The position numbers and the translations under genes are program-made. This document shows positions 13,998 through 15,976 of a stretch of 15,976 nt of DNA, piece after piece; the stretch's first letter is position 1, and every line of letters starts with the position of its first letter. A model generated the notes under the pieces. It did no database searches and was not told the DNA's origin. It saw only the letters and a list, made by a program, of their open reading frames with translations. Origin of the DNA: Candidatus Omnitrophota bacterium (GTDB lineage: Bacteria; Omnitrophota; Gorgyraeia; Duberdicusellales; 4484-171); assembly GCA_014728785.1 (NCBI GenBank), contig WJKZ01000135.1, forward strand, positions 1 through 15,976, written 5' to 3'.

Positions 13998-15002
13998 ATG
14001 GCAAAAAAAAGAATAAAAGCTTTAGGTTTAATTTCAGGAGGCCTGGACAGTTTTCTTGCTTTAAAACTGATCAAAAGACAGGGTATAGAAACAGCAGGGG
14101 TATGTTTTCAAAATCCCTTTATAGATTACAAAAAAAACGATATACTTGTGATGATCAGAAGAGAAGCCCGTAATACCGGTTTCTACTTTCTCTGCAGGCC
14201 TCTTAGAGAGAGATATCTGAAAGTAATCAAGACCCCCAAGCATGGTTACGGGAAAAATATGAACCCCTGTATTGATTGCCGGATATATATGCTTAAAGCA
14301 GCTAAAAGGATAATGAAAAATATAGGAGCCGATTTTTTATTTACGGGAGAGGTAGTGGGGCAACGGCCTATGTCGCAGAAAAAGAAATCTTTGATGCTTG
14401 TCGAAAAAGAAAGTGGGTTAGAAGGAAAGCTCCTTAGGCCTCTTTCGGCCAAATTACTCCCTGCGACTATTGCCGAAAAAAAAGGGTGGGTTGAAAGAGA
14501 AAAATTAATGGCGATAGAGGGACGGCAAAGAGGCTTGCAGTTAGAATTAGCCAAAGAGTGGGGTATCAAATATTATGGCCAGCCGGCCGGAGGCTGTTTG
14601 TTAACCGACCCTAACTTCTCCCGGCGCCTGAAGGATTTGTTAAATAGCGGTGATTTTGAATTAAGTAACATTAATCTGCTAAAGGCAGGCAGGCACTTCA
14701 GAATCGATAAACATTCAAAATTAATAGTAGGAAGAGATGAATCCGATAATCTCAGAATGCGTAATATGCTTAAAAAAGGGGACATAGCTTTTGAGACTTT
14801 AAATTTACCCGGCCCTTTTGCCATAGGGAGAGGTGACTTCACGCAGAAGGAGATAAAGTTTTCTGCCGGAATAATAGCAAGATACACTTCCCGGCAAGAG
14901 CCTGTTATAGTAGGATACAGAAGAGTACCGGATGAGCCTTGCAGGGAAATCTCATCCAGGCCTTTAGAAGAAGAGAAGATAGAAAATAAAAGAATAAGCT
15001 AA
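13998..15002 (+). CDS. PP-loop ATPase, tRNA thiolation-like, with putative Fe-S cysteines
   Basis: This is an ATP pyrophosphatase-type enzyme related to MnmA, ThiI and TtuA, which adenylate tRNA and replace oxygen by sulfur. The PP-loop SGGLDS is at residues 13-18. Then come HGYGKNMNPCIDCR (82-95) with Cys91 and Cys94, FTGEVVGQRPMSQ (115-127), LLRPLSAKLLP (145-155) and PAGGCLLTDP with Cys200. The CxxC plus a distant cysteine resembles the three-cysteine [4Fe-4S] site of TtuA/TtcA-type thiolases. About 100 C-terminal residues (LLKAGRHFRI, IVGRDESDN, GPFAIGRGDF) match what I recall as an NFACT-R-like, putative RNA-binding domain. Databases often label such proteins 2-thiouridylate methyltransferases. 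The substrate tRNA position is unproven. ATG 13998 follows the Rrf2 stop by 8 bases without a clear ribosome site. The cysteine synthase follows after 11 bases. Confidence 0.83.
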   Translation: MAKKRIKALGLISGGLDSFLALKLIKRQGIETAGVCFQNPFIDYKKNDILVMIRREARNTGFYFLCRPLRERYLKVIKTPKHGYGKNMNPCIDCRIYMLKAAKRIMKNIGADFLFTGEVVGQRPMSQKKKSLMLVEKESGLEGKLLRPLSAKLLPATIAEKKGWVEREKLMAIEGRQRGLQLELAKEWGIKYYGQPAGGCLLTDPNFSRRLKDLLNSGDFELSNINLLKAGRHFRIDKHSKLIVGRDESDNLRMRNMLKKGDIAFETLNLPGPFAIGRGDFTQKEIKFSAGIIARYTSRQEPVIVGYRRVPDEPCREISSRPLEEEKIENKRIS

Positions 15003-15013
15003 AAAAACAGATT

Positions 15014-15922
15014 GTGAACATAGCAGATAATATTACCCAATTAGTAGGAAAGACACCGCTGCTCAGATTGAGCAGGATGAGTAGTGGTTTAAACACAGAT
15101 ATAGTTGCTAAACTGGAGTTTTTTAATCCTTCCTCCAGTATAAAAGACAGGATAGCTTTGGCAATGATTGAGGAGGCTGAAAAGAAGGGTCTGTTGTCTT
15201 CCGGAAGTGTCGTAATCGAACCCACAAGCGGTAATACCGGTATAGGTTTGGCCCTTGTCTGTGCAGAGAAAGGCTACAGGCTGATTCTTACTATGCCGGA
15301 AAGCATGTCCGTGGAGAGAAGAAAACTTTTATCTTTGCTGGGTGCAGAAGTAGTTTTGACTCCGGCTGATGGGGGAATGAAGGGGGCGGTAAAAAAAGCA
15401 GAAGAGCTTATCGCCGGTTATGATAATTCTTTTATGCCTCAGCAGTTTAAGAACCCCGCTAATCCTGCTATTCACAGAAAGACAACCGCTCAGGAGATAT
15501 GGACTGATACAGACGGCAAAATTGATGTTTTTATAGCCGGCATAGGTACGGGCGGTACCATAACCGGTGTAGGGGAATTTTTGAAAGAAAAGAACCCGCA
15601 CATTAAAATAATAGGCGTAGAGCCTCGTGAGTCGGCAGTTTTATCGGGGAGGACCCCCGGCCCTCATAATATCCAGGGTATAGGAGCGGGTTTTATACCT
15701 GAAGTTTTGAGGAGAGATTTGCTTGATGAAGTAATTTGTGTAGAATATAAAGAAGCTCTTTCTGCCGTCGATTCTTTAGCAAAAAAAGAAGGTGTTCTGG
15801 TGGGACCTTCAAGCGGTGCGGCAATGCAGGCTGCTTTAAAGGTTGCTGCTTGCAAGAAAAATAAGGGTAAAATGATTGTTACGGTTTTTCCCGATAGTGG
15901 CGAAAGATATCTTTCTTTATAA
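15014..15922 (+). CDS. cysK: Cysteine synthase (O-acetylserine sulfhydrylase), PLP enzyme
   Basis: The enzyme makes cysteine from O-acetylserine and sulfide using pyridoxal phosphate. The PLP lysine is Lys44 in SSIKDRIA, and the substrate loop is TSGNTG at 71-76. The phosphate-binding glycines are in GIGTGGTITG, the PLP nitrogen-contact serine is in GPSSGAAM, and the ending FPDSGERYLSL is typical of CysK/CysM. The 302 residues match the family, and no CBS extension is present, so it is not the cystathionine synthase type. The start is GTG 15014; no ribosome site is visible, so translation may depend on coupling to the PP-loop gene, whose stop is 11 bases upstream. As the last gene of the Rrf2 operon it probably responds to the sulfur or Fe-S signal read by that regulator. 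No serine acetyltransferase gene is in view, so whether CysK or CysM best names it is open. Confidence 0.94.
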   Translation: MNIADNITQLVGKTPLLRLSRMSSGLNTDIVAKLEFFNPSSSIKDRIALAMIEEAEKKGLLSSGSVVIEPTSGNTGIGLALVCAEKGYRLILTMPESMSVERRKLLSLLGAEVVLTPADGGMKGAVKKAEELIAGYDNSFMPQQFKNPANPAIHRKTTAQEIWTDTDGKIDVFIAGIGTGGTITGVGEFLKEKNPHIKIIGVEPRESAVLSGRTPGPHNIQGIGAGFIPEVLRRDLLDEVICVEYKEALSAVDSLAKKEGVLVGPSSGAAMQAALKVAACKKNKGKMIVTVFPDSGERYLSL

Positions 15923-15966
15923 AACAACTTTGAAATTTATATTTCCGAAAATTAAACATTATGCTT

Positions 15967-15972
15967 TATAAT
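15967..15972 (+). promoter_or_regulatory. Candidate -10 element near the window end
   Basis: A TATAAT lies 45 bases after the cysteine synthase stop. No -35 at normal spacing is seen. It may serve a gene beyond the window, or be chance in AT-rich sequence. Confidence 0.25.
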
Positions 15973-15976
15973 ATAA

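Noticed and set aside
1..15976. Mobile elements, CRISPR arrays or prophage genes
   Set aside because: No transposase, integrase, regularly spaced repeats or phage-type genes were found; gene content is chromosomal housekeeping and regulation.

Overview
The window reads as an AT-rich bacterial chromosome segment with ordinary, densely packed genes. It shows no phage, insertion sequence, CRISPR array or other mobile DNA. Several features suggest an anaerobe from a poorly cultured lineage, for example Omnitrophota or a deltaproteobacterium-like group: a CCA-less tRNA gene, a cysteine-bearing Rrf2 regulator, PAC2 and UPF0280 proteins, a radical SAM protein and a GH94 phosphorylase. This placement is inference with low confidence; no marker gene fixes the phylum.

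Layout. (1) Positions 1-2330, plus strand: a PAC2-family protein cut by the window edge, a stand-alone NAD(P)H-hydrate epimerase-like protein and a UPF0280 (ApbE-like) protein, probably one operon. (2) Positions 2361-3300, minus strand: tRNA-Leu(GAG) behind a good sigma70-type promoter, followed by an RNase Z-like metallo-beta-lactamase-fold hydrolase. (3) Positions 3349-6874, minus strand: a signalling operon of a FIST-domain protein, a membrane-anchored histidine kinase and a response regulator with a GGDEF-type output. (4) Positions 7014-9782, minus strand: a large GH94-type phosphorylase. (5) Positions 9945-12373, plus strand, divergent from the phosphorylase: an exported thioredoxin fused to a CcdA/DsbD-type membrane domain, then a radical SAM protein. 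(6) Positions 12416-13334: a small NIL-domain protein overlapping a TrmJ-like tRNA methyltransferase, closed by an intrinsic terminator that carries a T-box-like sequence. (7) Positions 13431-15922: a sulfur operon of an Rrf2 regulator with three ligand-type cysteines, a PP-loop tRNA-thiolase-like protein and a cysteine synthase, behind a strong promoter overlapped by a 34-bp palindrome.

How the genes may work together. The FIST, kinase and GGDEF genes look like one signalling chain in which a soluble ligand-binding protein is encoded apart from its kinase. The Rrf2, PP-loop and CysK genes combine sensing (probably of Fe-S or cysteine status), cysteine synthesis and probably tRNA sulfur modification. 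The thioredoxin-CcdA fusion would carry electrons from the cytoplasm to an extracytoplasmic thiol pair; its link to the radical SAM neighbour is unknown. The most notable items for follow-up are the FIST/kinase/GGDEF set, the Rrf2 operator with its sulfur operon, and the T-box-like motif at the end of the trmJ-like gene.
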